Part shown: positions 28,062 through 37,287 of the stretch, piece by piece
How the letters are laid out: each line of letters starts with the position of its first letter
How positions within the stretch are numbered: position 1 is the stretch's first letter
Source of the DNA: Mesorhizobium sp. SOD10
GTDB taxonomy: Bacteria; Pseudomonadota; Alphaproteobacteria; Rhizobiales; Rhizobiaceae
Assembly (NCBI GenBank): GCA_000824805.1
Contig: CCNA01000045.1
Coordinates: 62,001-126,000 of the forward strand
Length of the DNA stretch: 64,000 bases
Direction: 5' to 3'
Program-made: the position numbers and the translations under genes
Notes under the pieces: generated by a model
What the model was told of the DNA's origin: nothing
Databases searched by the model: none
The model's input: only the letters and a program-made list of their open reading frames with translations

Positions 28062-28358
28062 TCACGACAGATTTGCGTTGCTGATCTTTGGTCCTGTCAT
28101 CCACGGCCGCGCTGGGGGCACGTCCTCGTAGACGCCGATCTTGCGGGCCCAAGCCGTAAAGGCCTTGTACGCACCCTCGAGAGGCTTCCGACCGTCATAG
28201 GCCGCGTAGCACGCCTCAGTGGCCGCCGCGTGAAGCAGCCCACGCTTTTCTACCGGCCATTCTTCCGAAAACTCGATAGCATCCATAACGCAGTCGATTT
28301 TTCGGATGCAGCCATTCTCTCCTACGAAAGCTGGCCGCCTGAAAGCATCACTTTCCAT
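28062..28358 (-). CDS. DUF982 domain-containing protein
   Basis: A small protein of 98 residues. The region ECxxxxDAIEF-like opening, SEEWPVEKRGLLHAAATEAC, YDGRKPLEGAYKAFTAWARKIGVY fits the DUF982 pattern (a WP motif, an Ala-rich helix with A-C, then a second helix ending in A-x-x-x-G-V), a family abundant in rhizobia and of unknown function. The ATG at 28358 follows AAGGGAGGT, which favours it over the ATG at 28376. Another, diverged DUF982 protein lies just outside the right end of the island (58912-59214). Confidence 0.75.
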   Translation of the reverse strand: MESDAFRRPAFVGENGCIRKIDCVMDAIEFSEEWPVEKRGLLHAAATEACYAAYDGRKPLEGAYKAFTAWARKIGVYEDVPPARPWMTGPKISNANLS

Positions 28359-28376
28359 ATGACCTCCCTTCAACAC

Positions 28377-28932
28377 AACCGACCCTGGTGATCGCTTCGC
28401 ATACGTTTCTATTCGAACACCCGAATACCTGCCTGGCTACGAGGAAAAAGATTGGAAGCACCTCTTTTTAATTCAAGAGAGCGCCCCGAAGAAGCAGCAC
28501 CTCCAATGTCGCAGTAATCATCGAATGGCATGCCGTGCTCGGCTGGTCAAAAGTAAGAGCGAATGACAAGCGGCTTCAAGCCCTCGTGCCGCTCGTCGAG
28601 ACAGCAGATGCTCAAGTTGGCATGGCAAGAACATCAGAGGGAGTTCTTCTATCCCAATAAGAAAGCCGGAACAGATGTGGCCGGGAAGGGGACCGACTTG
28701 CGTCAGCGGCGGAATGCCGAAGACGATGTGGCTATCGTCGAAGCTGCCGTCCCAGACCGGGCACACGGAGCCGCTCTACACCAGCTTTTTGGGCGCAAAG
28801 GCCCTGGGGCGTGTCGCCCAGCACCTCAACACATAAGTGAAGGGCCGCCGGCGAATGCCACAATCAGTCGAGATGGCGCGAGGACATGTCGAGACCCGGC
28901 TGGGGCGGCGGCGTTAGGATCGGGGCTACTGT
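28377..28932. other. Stretch without a supported gene
   Basis: About 550 bp. ORFs of 82-146 codons exist on both strands but show no domain, no good start context and low-complexity composition. I see no gene here. Confidence 0.5.
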
Positions 28933-29673
28933 TCAGCCGGATTTCCGATCGTTCATCTTGTATGCGACTTCCGTGCGGTTGGTCGCCTTCAGCTTTTTCA
29001 TGATGTTTCGAATGTGAACCTTTACAGTGCTTTCGCGCAGGTTGAGTTCGTAGGCTATGATCTTGTTCGCTTTGCCGCGCCGGAGCGCGTCGGCGACCTC
29101 GGCCTGCCTGAGGGTGAACATGTCCGTTAAGGACTGTATGTCGCGGCTGCCGGAACTTATCAGATGCCGAATTGAGAGGACGCTGCTCCCTGGGACGAAG
29201 ATGCCTCCCGCTGCTGCAAGGTTGATCGCCTCTACACAGACGTTGATTCCGACCGAGCTTGGAATGTAGCCCCGCGCACCGCATTCGAGGGCCTTCAATA
29301 TCTGAGCAGGATCTTCGGTGTCGGCCAAAATAACCACTGGGACCGAGTTGAATTCGGACGCAATACGCCCGATCTCGTCCGCGACGCCATTGTCGGTAAC
29401 CTGCTGGCTACCAAGATTGAAGAGTATGGCCACGAGGGGGGCGACAGCCCGCTCCTGGAAGCGCCATTCGTCGATTGAACGAGTGGCGACTATCGTCATT
29501 CCGATGTCGTGGTCCAGAAGGGCTGATGCCAGACACTCGCGATCCAATGCCCTTTCGTCCAGGATAAGAAGGCAGCCCTTTCCTTCCTTTTCGTGAAGAG
29601 CTCCTGTCTCCCAGGACGGAGCGCCTGACGAATTAGCTGAAATGTGACTATGCACTCCTGTCGTAGCGTTCAT
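28933..29673 (-). CDS. LuxR-family response regulator with degenerate receiver
   Basis: A 246-residue protein. The C-terminal LuxR/GerE helix-turn-helix (residues ~180-240) reads LTDMFTLRQAEVADALRRGK and NKIIAYELNLRESTVKVHIRNIMKKL. The N-terminal half has a receiver-like fold (CLLILDERALDRECLASALL … VPVVILADTED … CGARGYIPSS), but the phospho-acceptor position reads AILFNLGS (Asp to Asn) and the switch Thr is Ala, so it is probably not phosphorylated. Such regulators often control exopolysaccharide genes. It shares its architecture with the regulator at 55446-56258 at the other end of the cargo. Confidence 0.85.
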   Translation of the reverse strand: MNATTGVHSHISANSSGAPSWETGALHEKEGKGCLLILDERALDRECLASALLDHDIGMTIVATRSIDEWRFQERAVAPLVAILFNLGSQQVTDNGVADEIGRIASEFNSVPVVILADTEDPAQILKALECGARGYIPSSVGINVCVEAINLAAAGGIFVPGSSVLSIRHLISSGSRDIQSLTDMFTLRQAEVADALRRGKANKIIAYELNLRESTVKVHIRNIMKKLKATNRTEVAYKMNDRKSG

Positions 29674-29971
29674 GACTCATCCCCAACAATTTCCCCAGAC
29701 CGCCATTGCGGCGATCGGTGGTCATATATGACGGTCGACCGTGCTGCGAATTTTGACGTGTTGCGAAAGCTTCAGCTCGACTGCTCCCATTTTGTGGTTT
29801 TGAGCCTGCTCTCACACGAACAGACGGGCCAGCTTACGACTCGAATATAAGCGGATGCTAAAACATAGGTTAATTTTGGCTCAATTTTGCCTCAAGACAG
29901 CCATTGCCCTGTTGGAGATCCAACTCCGCGGAGCTGGCGAGGCCCGGTCCATCGGAGCTCCTAGATGCTTA
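29674..29971. other. Upstream region of the LuxR-type gene
   Basis: About 300 bp of lower GC sequence with no credible gene; it must contain the promoter of the regulator, which I cannot place confidently. Confidence 0.5.
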
Positions 29972-30201
29972 GTCCCGGCAGGCTACGATGACTGCCTCTT
30001 CCTCGACGAAACGAACCGTCGACCTCGGCTCTTTTGCGCAGGTCGGCAGATCAGCGACCGAGGTCCGATTCTTCCATTTGCCGACCGTCTTCTGGTTGAT
30101 CCCGCAGCGCTTGGCCAGCGCCCTCAAGCTCTCATGACATGCTGTATCGCTCGACGGACCGCCTCTGTCGTCGTGGCGCTCCCGTGAAGAACCTGGCCCA
30201 T
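29972..30201 (-). pseudogene. IS481-family transposase 5' remnant, frameshifted
   Basis: Reading the minus strand from ATG 30201 gives MGQVLHGSATTTEAVRRAIQH, the usual N-terminus of an IS481-type transposase. A one-base deletion (CAGCATGTCATGAG) then shifts the frame, after which ESLRALAKRCGINQKTVGKW, KNRTSVADLPT and VEEEAVIVA continue the same family. The similarity stops at the TAA near 29971, so the DDE catalytic domain is absent. A fossil, not a functional insertion sequence. Confidence 0.8.
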
Positions 30202-30357
30202 AGCGCATCCTTCGATTCGGAGGACAAGGATGCCCATCAAAGCCTGGATCAAACATCTAAAGGTCTAGTAGATTGGGCGGATCGGTAACCCTGCGGATCG
30301 CAGCTGCCCAAGATCGGGGTGGGTCGCCATCATCTGAACCACAGAACCAAGCCCGAC

Positions 30358-31068
30358 CTACAAACCAAACCTGAGGTACTCGTTGTCGAAGCCGGATAGT
30401 TTGGTCAGTTTCTCGCGGTCGATCAGTTGGACATGGCCGGTCTTGAAGGAGAGCAGATCGGCCTTACGAAGCTCGCGAAGCGTACGGCTGACATGAACAC
30501 TTGTCATTCCGAGAATGTCAGCCAGCTCGTTCTGGGTGAGAGGACAATCGTATCGTCCCTGGGCAGACAGGCCAGCGATGGAGAGCCTCTCCTCCAGTTC
30601 AAGCAAGAAATGGGCTGTGCGGGACATCGCGTTCCGCCGCCCGATATTCACCAGGTGCTCGGCCAAAACAGCGTTCAAACGGGCCAGCGCGTAAGCAACC
30701 TCGCTCGCCAGTCGGCCTCCCCCAGAGAGGGCCGCAGTCAGTTCCTTCCTGGAGACATCAAACACAGCCAAGTCAGTTATGGACGAGAGTGACGCATAGC
30801 GGGGGCCTTTCACCGAACGGAAACCAATAATGTCCCCCCGAAGAGGAGTGTCAACAATCTGCCGGCGCCCGTTAAGCAGATCGCGATAGAGCAGGCCCCA
30901 ACCCGATTTAACGATGAAGATCCTGTCGTCGTCGTCGCCTTGGCGGCATACAACCGAGTGAGGTTTGTAGATTTTTGCGCCAGCGCCAAAAAAATCGTTT
31001 TGTGTCCAACCATTTTCCGACATGGCCGGAACGCGATGTGAACATATGAACTGCAACAGCGTTCGCAT
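30358..31068 (-). CDS. Crp/Fnr-family transcriptional regulator
   Basis: A 236-residue protein with an N-terminal cyclic-nucleotide-binding-like beta roll (VVCRQGDDDDRIFIVKSGW, RQIVDTPLRGDIIG), a long dimerisation helix (LARLNAVLAEHLVNIGRRNA) and a C-terminal winged helix (LTQNELADILGMTSVHVSRTLRELRK). No FNR-type N-terminal Cys cluster and no strict cAMP-binding motif are visible, so the effector is unknown. Alternative start MSENGWTQND at 31023. It is divergent from the ExoF-like exporter gene, and a pair of 16-bp direct repeats sits between them, making local regulation plausible. Confidence 0.9.
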   Translation of the reverse strand: MRTLLQFICSHRVPAMSENGWTQNDFFGAGAKIYKPHSVVCRQGDDDDRIFIVKSGWGLLYRDLLNGRRQIVDTPLRGDIIGFRSVKGPRYASLSSITDLAVFDVSRKELTAALSGGGRLASEVAYALARLNAVLAEHLVNIGRRNAMSRTAHFLLELEERLSIAGLSAQGRYDCPLTQNELADILGMTSVHVSRTLRELRKADLLSFKTGHVQLIDREKLTKLSGFDNEYLRFGL

Positions 31069-31551
31069 GTGAAGCCCAGGCGCTCGCCCGTTCTTACAAC
31101 TACTGGGGACCGACCAAGTTCCTCACGGCGTTCACTGCTAGATCGGTATGTGGCAAAATTCTTCAAAGAAGTGCGCCTGCAGTTCCTCGCTTTTGAGATA
31201 TTTGATAGATCCGCCCGGCCGGACTTTGACCGTCGCCATTCCTCCGCCAAGTCTTCGGCACTGCTGCGTCGCGTTGCGGCGACGCTCCCACAGGCCGCTG
31301 CCGCGCACCAACTGCGTCGCCATAGCGGCCATTGTTTGAGACAGGACTTTGGCTGCCTCGATCGTTACCACCAATCATGCGCAGCAGCGCCGCTTCAGTC
31401 TATCGAACGAGTGCCCACAAGGGACAGTAATCCAAAAGGAGTGCCCCTAAAGGGATCATTGTGCCGCTAGCGGCCAGGGCCCAACATGGCGTCTTACTTG
31501 CGGCCCTTCGGTTCAGGGACCCGGTGGCCGCCAACTTGAAAGCCATACGCC
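31069..31551. other. Intergenic region between the Crp-type gene and the exporter
   Basis: About 480 bp with no convincing gene. It contains the direct repeats at 31409-31455. Short ORFs on both strands lack recognisable features. Confidence 0.5.
31409..31455 (+). promoter_or_regulatory. Pair of imperfect 16-bp direct repeats, 30 bp apart
   Basis: GAGTGCCCACAAGGGA (31409-31424) and GAGTGCCCCTAAAGGGA (31439-31455) each contain a partial dyad CCC…GGG and repeat at 30 bp, close to three helical turns. They lie about 100 bp upstream of the exporter start and may be regulator sites. Confidence 0.4.
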
Positions 31552-33516
31552 ATGGCCATCAATGGAAGATCTAATTCCGAATCTGTCGCTCCTTCCGCGT
31601 CCGCTGCACCCGGTGGACGGAGCTCGACGAAGGCCGTCCTGTTTGTCTTGGGTCTCTGCGGGCTCGCAGTCTTGATAGGGGCATCGGTCAGAAACTGGGA
31701 CACTCAGACGGTCTCTATAGCCTTCACACAGAAGACTGAGGCTTTTTCCGCAACCGTGATGCAGCAGGCTGAAGCTATGTCGGCAGCCATTGCCCAGAAA
31801 GCTGACGCGGTCTCGACAGCCATTGCGCAGAAAGCTGAGGCGGTCTCGACAGCCATTGCGCAGAAAGCTGACGCGGTCTCGACAGCCATTGCGCAGAAAG
31901 CTGACGCGGTCTCGACAGTCATTGCGCGGAAAGCTGAGGCCGCCACGGCAGCCACTGCGCAGAAAGCTAAGCCCATTTACACAGCAATGATACAGAAGGT
32001 ATTCGCGTTTATCGATAGCTGGCAGGGGCCAGCTGTTCAACCCGCGACCGAGCCATCCCGTGTGGCGGCACCCAGTCCAGATGCATCAGCCCCTGTCTTG
32101 GTCGAAAGTGGCGCCCGCGCTGCCACCTCCGCGATAGGCTCCGTTCCTACCGCCCCGCTTACCAGGGATTCCAGTGCCGAGCGAGGCAATCCAGTCAGGC
32201 CGGTTCGAGACGTGCTCAACGGAAGGCCGTTCGCTGTCGGCGATCATCTCAAGATTGTGTTCTACGAGCGCGTGGACGTCGAGGAAGATAAGTGGGGGCG
32301 TGCGTCCTCGGCGTCGGCTATGCGCGGTATTCTGCAGCGTCCGGAACTAAGCGGAGAATACATCGTCCAGGAAGACGGCACGATTTCCTTGCCTTTGCTT
32401 GGCCCTATTCAGGTCAATGATCGGTCGACGCAGCAGGTACAGGACGACTTGGCGCAAACCTTCCATCGATTGCTGGGTCGCAAGGGGTTGATCAACATCC
32501 TGGCTGTGGAGCGTTCGCCCATTTATGTGTTGGGACCGGTCAAGAATCCGGGATCGTTCAAATACACCCCCGGCATGACGGTCCTGCACGCTGTGGCGCT
32601 GGCGGGCGGACTCGACCTCGGCGCGACCGAGCCGTGGCAGAAGATCGAAGCCGTGCGTGAAACCCAGAAGCGGAGCGGGGCGATCGATGCGATGCTGAAA
32701 TTGTTCGCCCGGGCGGCGGTGCTGAAGGCTGAACGCGACGGCACGGAGCCCAAAATTCCGGCGCAGTTGCTGAAACTGGTCGGCGCGACGGAGGCTGCCA
32801 GCCTCGTTCAAGAGCAGAGCGACCGGCGCGAAGCCACCGCCATCGCCCGCAAGGACCGCGAGCGCGCGATCCTGAGCGAATTGGAGGTGGCCAGGCAGGA
32901 CGTCGTCGGGTATGGGCACATGGAGTCGCTCGACGAACTCGTCAAGCTGCGCCAGAAACGCGTCGACGCCATGCGCGCGCTCGTGGATCGCGATGTTCTC
33001 AGTCAGACAATGCTGGATCAAGTTCAAAGCGAGTTGTCCGACGCGGAGCAGCGTCAGCGGGACGCCCTAAACCAGTATGCGACGGCCAAGCGACGTCTCG
33101 CCTCCCTGCAGTCTGAGGCATTGCGGATCCGGGCCGACATTAGGAACGATCTGGAGACTGAGATCGAGACCAACGAGAACCAGATCGCGGCCAATGAGAG
33201 CGAGTTGAAGATCAGCGAAGGTGTGCTTGACACGTTGCCGGTGGCGCAGGCCCAGTTTGCGAAGGACCCGAACAAGGCAACCTATCAAATCGTGCGGCAA
33301 TCGGCGGCCGGGCCCGTCAGCCTCAAGTCCGTCGGGATGACCCTCTTGCGGCCGGGGGATCTCGTCAACATCATCGTCGACGGGAGCGAGCCAGAAGAGC
33401 AGGCCAGTTCGCCGGTCCCGACCTCGTCGCCGGGAGAGAGGTCGCCGGCAGCGTGCACCGTCAGCCAGATGGAGACTGGCTGCGTTGTGGCGGAACAGGG
33501 AATCCGTTCAAAGTGA
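31552..33516 (+). CDS. ExoF/Wza-like polysaccharide export protein with 11-residue repeats
   Basis: A 654-residue protein. An N-terminal hydrophobic segment (residues ~24-44, KAVLFVLGLCGLAVLIGAS) is followed by eight tandem 11-residue repeats (60-147), then a Poly_export domain (about 222-320, FAVGDHLKIVFYERVD … GEYIVQEDGTISLPLLGP), an SLBB-like segment (YVLGPVKNPGSFKYTPGMT) and a long coiled coil (about 430-560) with a C-terminal beta part. The export, SLBB and coiled-coil order resembles ExoF of succinoglycan export. No lipobox is seen. The role would be to carry the island's polysaccharide through the periplasm and outer membrane. The repeat block is unusual for the family. Confidence 0.85.
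   Translation: MAINGRSNSESVAPSASAAPGGRSSTKAVLFVLGLCGLAVLIGASVRNWDTQTVSIAFTQKTEAFSATVMQQAEAMSAAIAQKADAVSTAIAQKAEAVSTAIAQKADAVSTAIAQKADAVSTVIARKAEAATAATAQKAKPIYTAMIQKVFAFIDSWQGPAVQPATEPSRVAAPSPDASAPVLVESGARAATSAIGSVPTAPLTRDSSAERGNPVRPVRDVLNGRPFAVGDHLKIVFYERVDVEEDKWGRASSASAMRGILQRPELSGEYIVQEDGTISLPLLGPIQVNDRSTQQVQDDLAQTFHRLLGRKGLINILAVERSPIYVLGPVKNPGSFKYTPGMTVLHAVALAGGLDLGATEPWQKIEAVRETQKRSGAIDAMLKLFARAAVLKAERDGTEPKIPAQLLKLVGATEAASLVQEQSDRREATAIARKDRERAILSELEVARQDVVGYGHMESLDELVKLRQKRVDAMRALVDRDVLSQTMLDQVQSELSDAEQRQRDALNQYATAKRRLASLQSEALRIRADIRNDLETEIETNENQIAANESELKISEGVLDTLPVAQAQFAKDPNKATYQIVRQSAAGPVSLKSVGMTLLRPGDLVNIIVDGSEPEEQASSPVPTSSPGERSPAACTVSQMETGCVVAEQGIRSK
31729..31992 (+). repeat. Eight 33-bp in-frame repeats encoding QKADAVSTAIA-like units
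   Basis: Units in order: QKTEAFSATVM, QQAEAMSAAIA, QKADAVSTAIA, QKAEAVSTAIA, QKADAVSTAIA, QKADAVSTVIA, RKAEAATAATA, QKAKPIYTAMI. The four central copies are nearly identical in DNA as well, indicating recent expansion or homogenisation. Eleven-residue periodicity with a/d/h hydrophobics suits a right-handed coiled coil or an amphipathic surface helix. Confidence 0.95.
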
Positions 33517-34015
33517 TGCTCGGCAGGGATTGGTCACCGCGGGATTGGCCCGATGAACTCGTTCGGGACGAAGTGGGAAGCGCGAAATCACCGTTCGCAG
33601 ACAGCTTGATAGGGCCGCCCAGCGCCGTGCGGTGGAGAGCGCCCCTTTTGCTCCCTTGCTCACGCCTCCTCCCGAGATGAATTGCGATTTCGATCGATCA
33701 GCAAGACGCCCTGACAAAGGCCTTGAGCGCGCTCTGCGCCCTGTGCCGTGCTCCGCAAAATTACCAACGGCTTCCGCACTCGATGGGGCGTCGACCTTTA
33801 GGCCGATATCCGACATCGAAACCGCTCGCCGTGGCGCACTCAACGCCCTCTGTTGTGCGATCGATGGCATCCCACAAAAATCAGCCCAACCCAACATGAG
33901 AACTGTAGCAGCGGTCCAGCCATATTCTACATCTCTAGGTGTCTCTCTTTGATTAACGGAGGTGTTTCCGCGCACGAGACGCGATGGCGCGTACTCGAGA
34001 GGAAGGGGCTCAGCC
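33517..34015. other. Stretch without a supported gene
   Basis: About 500 bp after the exporter. ORFs on both strands (up to 169 codons) have no domain and unlikely composition. The 3' part must hold the promoter of the small protein at 34016. Confidence 0.5.
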
Positions 34016-34177
34016 ATGACGGATCGTTATACGAAGTTTATCCTTACCGTAATCGCCGCGTGTTTGGTCGTAATTGCCGTTCGTGAAGTCGCCTCGAGCG
34101 GCCAAGTTCATGTCGCCGTCGATTGGATAGACCCAACTGCGTTCCATGAGCCTATAAAGGTCAGGGTGCAGCAATAA
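34016..34177 (+). CDS. Small single-pass membrane protein
   Basis: 53 residues: MTDRYTKFILTVIAACLVVIAVREV, one N-terminal transmembrane helix with a short positively charged start, then a polar tail that is probably periplasmic. The ATG at 34016 has AGGAAGGG upstream at proper spacing; the longer frame from 33962 adds a basic stretch without support. Proteins beginning MTD(R/K)YTK and a hydrophobic helix are recurrent in alphaproteobacterial genomes as far as I recall; function unknown. Confidence 0.65.
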   Translation: MTDRYTKFILTVIAACLVVIAVREVASSGQVHVAVDWIDPTAFHEPIKVRVQQ

Positions 34178-34219
34178 ACGACGGTCACCCTGCCGGCGAG
34201 GTCGAGGGCAGGGGGCCAG

Positions 34220-34657
34220 TCATCGTGATTCACCGTTGACGAGACTGATGCTGCATCTGCTGCAAGGCTGTGACCGACCCGATCGTGGCGCCGCGGCGCC
34301 TGCGCTCGGCAAGCGAACGAGCCGGTGCGTCGCTACGAGCGCGACGAGCCGGGCGACATGATCCGCATCGACATCAGAAGCTCGGCCGTTTCGACCGTAG
34401 TAGGCCGGCATCAACCGAACCGCCCGGCCAATGTAGAACCGGCGGAAGACTTCGCCTGCAGGCGCTTGCTCCAATCTGAACAGCAAGTTCCGCGTGATCA
34501 GGAAGCCGCTAAGAACGAAGAACAATTGGACCCCCAGCGCTCCCGCTCCGATCGGGAAATGCGTTCTGACCCACGGCCCGCCGAAGTGCTCGATGCCAAC
34601 AAGGCCGATCGTGATGGCGCGCAGGCCGTCCAGTTGCGGTCGATAACCTTGGGCCAT
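34220..34657 (-). pseudogene. Acyltransferase-3 family, 5' remnant
   Basis: The first ~85 residues are a clear acyltransferase-3 N-terminus: YRPQLDGLRAITIGLVGIEH, then LGVQLFFVLSGFLITRNLL and RRFYIGRAVRLMPAYY. Full members have about 350 residues and ten membrane helices; here the similarity ends at MPAYY and an unrelated, Arg/Ser-rich tail follows to a stop at residue 145. The gene is the last of the minus-strand operon and probably once acetylated or succinylated the polysaccharide. It is likely non-functional. Confidence 0.75.
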
Positions 34658-34670
34658 GGCCAGTATCTCC

Positions 34671-36005
34671 TCAACTCTGAAGCGGGGAGGCGGTCGGCTC
34701 TTCGTGCACAGGGCCGGCGGAACGATCCAGTTTCATCGCCAGGGCCAAGCTCACGGCTGCACACACGCCCTCGATGCTGACGGCGAGCGTCCAGCCCACG
34801 ACCAGGCCTTGAAGTCCATCAAGCCTCGCGCCCATGACCACGAAGCACAGCTCCAGCAGCCCGCCAAGCGCGAACCAGCGGGATGCCTTGCGCATCCTGT
34901 CACCCAGCCGCGCCAAGGCACAGGCATGAAATTTGAGGGTTGATCCTAGCAAGCTAAAGCCTAGGAAGCGCAGGCTTGAACTGGCGATTTTCGGATAGGC
35001 TGGATTGAAGAGCGCAAGGATCTCCTGCGAATAGGTGAAGACGAAGGCGGCGAAGACCAGCGAGAAAAGCAATGACGTGGTGAGCGATACAATGATGTTG
35101 TGCCTGAATTGTTTCGGGCTTGCTCTGATCACCGGGAACAGGACCGTGGTCATGGTTGCGGGCATCAACGAGGCGACGGAGACCAGCATCCACAGCGACA
35201 CAAAGGCGGCATTGATGGAGGGAGACAGCAAAACCAGCACAAGATAGGGCATGATGACGGTCGGGGCCTGCACAGTCACATCGAGCGCGTAATGGTCGAA
35301 GACCTTGCGTCGGAGCGCATGAAGTAGCTGGAAATCAGGGGGGCCAACGAGGCGGCGCGCACCGCCGCGGGTCAAGAGATCGACGCCGATCCAGGACGCC
35401 AGCAGGCCGGCCACCCAGGTCATAAGAATCGTGGCATTGGAGGTGTAGCCGGCGGCCGCCGCGCCGCCGATCAGCATCAGCTTGAGCGTTGAGAACAGCA
35501 CTTGCCGGATCATCCTGCCGGTGCTGCGCAGGCTGCCTAGGAATGCCTGATCGCCCACGAAGCTGAATACGGTAAGGGCGCAGCCGAGGACGAACGCAGC
35601 CCCCTCGAACCACCCCTGGATCGGCCTTGTCGAGCTGTTGCGGGACGCCTCGCCCAAGACAAACAGCACGCCTAAGCCGACCGCCACCGCTACTCCGACG
35701 CACGCTGCTGCGGCCACGAGGCCGCGCTCCCTGCCAGGGTGCCGGACGAGTTCGCCTATCAGCAGGGTCCCGAGCCCGGCCTCCCCCAATAGACCGACGA
35801 ACCCCATCACGGACAGCAGGGCGGCGGCATTGCCGATCACCTCCGGCGGAAACAGCCGGGCGGCGAGCCACCAATAGACAAACCCAAGACCGGCCGTTGC
35901 TATCGTTCCGATCGCCAGAGCGCCGGAATTCGTGACGAGCGTGGCGCTGTCATGAAGCGCCCGCCGCACGATGACGATCGCCGTCCCGGCGAGGTCTACC
36001 GGCAT
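34671..36005 (-). CDS. Polysaccharide flippase (Wzx/MATE-like)
   Basis: About 444 residues with 12 or so predicted transmembrane segments, starting LVTNSGALAIGTIATAGLGFVYWWLAARLFPPEVIGNA, the typical opening of O-antigen/lipopolysaccharide flippases (residue run split here by position rather than quoted further). It would move undecaprenyl-linked repeat units across the inner membrane. Start 36005 is supported by a 10-bp overlap with the upstream glycosyltransferase stop; the longer open frame to 36206 lies within that gene. The acyltransferase remnant follows 13 bp downstream. Confidence 0.85.
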   Translation of the reverse strand: MPVDLAGTAIVIVRRALHDSATLVTNSGALAIGTIATAGLGFVYWWLAARLFPPEVIGNAAALLSVMGFVGLLGEAGLGTLLIGELVRHPGRERGLVAAAACVGVAVAVGLGVLFVLGEASRNSSTRPIQGWFEGAAFVLGCALTVFSFVGDQAFLGSLRSTGRMIRQVLFSTLKLMLIGGAAAAGYTSNATILMTWVAGLLASWIGVDLLTRGGARRLVGPPDFQLLHALRRKVFDHYALDVTVQAPTVIMPYLVLVLLSPSINAAFVSLWMLVSVASLMPATMTTVLFPVIRASPKQFRHNIIVSLTTSLLFSLVFAAFVFTYSQEILALFNPAYPKIASSSLRFLGFSLLGSTLKFHACALARLGDRMRKASRWFALGGLLELCFVVMGARLDGLQGLVVGWTLAVSIEGVCAAVSLALAMKLDRSAGPVHEEPTASPLQS

Positions 36006-37273
36006 GATGACTCTCCTGAATCTTGATGCGCCGGCACCGCGGATCTGCGGACGGCTGAGCGCACGACATCCCGGTAGACCTGCTCGATCCGGGTAACGAC
36101 CGCTCCGGCCTTGAGACGTCCAATCCTGGCGAGGCTTGTCGCCTCGAGGCGGGCCAGCAAGACGCGGTCTTTCAGAAGTGTCTCGATCGCGCGGGCGAGG
36201 GCACAAGCGTCACTAGGCGGCACCAGAAGCCCTGTTTCACCATGGTCGACGAGATCCGGCATACCGCCGACGTCGGTTGCGACGACTGCCTTGCCGGACG
36301 CCATCGCTTCCATGATGACGGTCGCACAGGCTTCGGGCCCGACCGATGGCAGCACGCCGAACAGTGAGCGCCGCCACGCATGCATGATGGCGGAATGCGG
36401 CCACGTATTGAAGGCGCGGACATTCGGCGGAAACTCGGCCGGTGTATCGGCGACCCGGCGTCCGATCAGGACCAACTGCGGCGCCCGCTCCAAACCAGCA
36501 TAGGCTTTTAGGAGAACGTCGATACCCTTAAGGCGCATCATGTCGCCGACGAACAGGATGAATCCATCTCCGGGTAGCTCCCGGAGACAGGGCTCCTCCG
36601 GGCCAAGGACCCCGACATCGTCGGGCACGAAGTTTGGGATGACCTCGTAGGGAGCGTGGTCTTGGGTGAGTCCCGCATGATGCGCCACTGCGTGGCTCAC
36701 GGCGATGAAGCGGTCCACCAGGCGCCGAGCGGCGAAGCTCGACGCCCAGTTGCCCAACGTGGTCACGGTCGCTTTCACGGCCCCGTAATGCCTTGTCGCG
36801 CAGGGCAGGCACTTCGCCGGCGTCGGTCCACTGCAGAGATTGGCACCCAAGTGCATGAAGTTCTTTTTGGCGCAAACAAGGCCGTAGTCGTGGAGCGTTA
36901 CCACCAGACGTGCGCCGCTCAGAACCTTGAGGGGCAGGAAGGACGCATAGATCCAGTTATGGGCATGGACGATGTCCGGCTCCTCTTGGGCGACCAGCCG
37001 CCTCAGGGCCAGCACCAGTTCAGGATCCGGGAAGGGCGGTGCATGGCGGCGCTCGGGATCGGTGTGGAAGCCTGATAGACGCTGGAGCGTGCCACGCAGG
37101 CGGTGCACGCGGACCGCTCCGTCCAGCTCTGTTTCGGGTGCTCCTGGATGCATCAGGGTCCCGACGCTGACATGATGGCCCCGCTGCGCCAAAGCGGCGC
37201 CGAGGTTGCGGACGTGACGCTCCTCTCCCCCGATCACCGGAGGATAAAACTGCGACAGCAGCAGGATGCGCAT
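35996..37273 (-). CDS. Glycosyltransferase family 4
   Basis: A 425-residue GT-B enzyme. The N-domain opens MRILLLSQFYPPVIGGEERH with the Gly-rich acceptor-side loop. The C-domain carries GFILFVGDMMRLKGIDVLL and the nucleotide-sugar motif GPEACATVIMEAMASGKAVV (E-x7-E, here E and E separated as in GT4). It has a Cys-rich insertion (CSGPTPAKCLPC) often seen in GT4 proteins of capsule clusters. Retaining transfer of a hexose from a nucleotide sugar to a lipid-linked acceptor in the cytoplasm is expected. The start at 37273 gives a canonical N-terminus 14 bp after the DUF1616 stop. Confidence 0.9.
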   Translation of the reverse strand: MRILLLSQFYPPVIGGEERHVRNLGAALAQRGHHVSVGTLMHPGAPETELDGAVRVHRLRGTLQRLSGFHTDPERRHAPPFPDPELVLALRRLVAQEEPDIVHAHNWIYASFLPLKVLSGARLVVTLHDYGLVCAKKNFMHLGANLCSGPTPAKCLPCATRHYGAVKATVTTLGNWASSFAARRLVDRFIAVSHAVAHHAGLTQDHAPYEVIPNFVPDDVGVLGPEEPCLRELPGDGFILFVGDMMRLKGIDVLLKAYAGLERAPQLVLIGRRVADTPAEFPPNVRAFNTWPHSAIMHAWRRSLFGVLPSVGPEACATVIMEAMASGKAVVATDVGGMPDLVDHGETGLLVPPSDACALARAIETLLKDRVLLARLEATSLARIGRLKAGAVVTRIEQVYRDVVRSAVRRSAVPAHQDSGESSCR

Positions 37274-37287
37274 GGTCGAGCCTCGTT

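Noticed and set aside
31729..31992. Regular 33-bp repeats considered as a CRISPR array
   Set aside because: The repeats are contiguous without spacers, in frame with a protein, and no cas genes are present.
33508..34017. 169-codon minus-strand frame between the exporter and the small membrane protein
   Set aside because: No domain, no ribosome binding site, and it covers the likely promoter of the small protein.
34183..34220. CCCTGCC…GGCAGGG hairpin after the small membrane protein gene
   Set aside because: The stem is plausible but no T-run follows, so I did not call a terminator.
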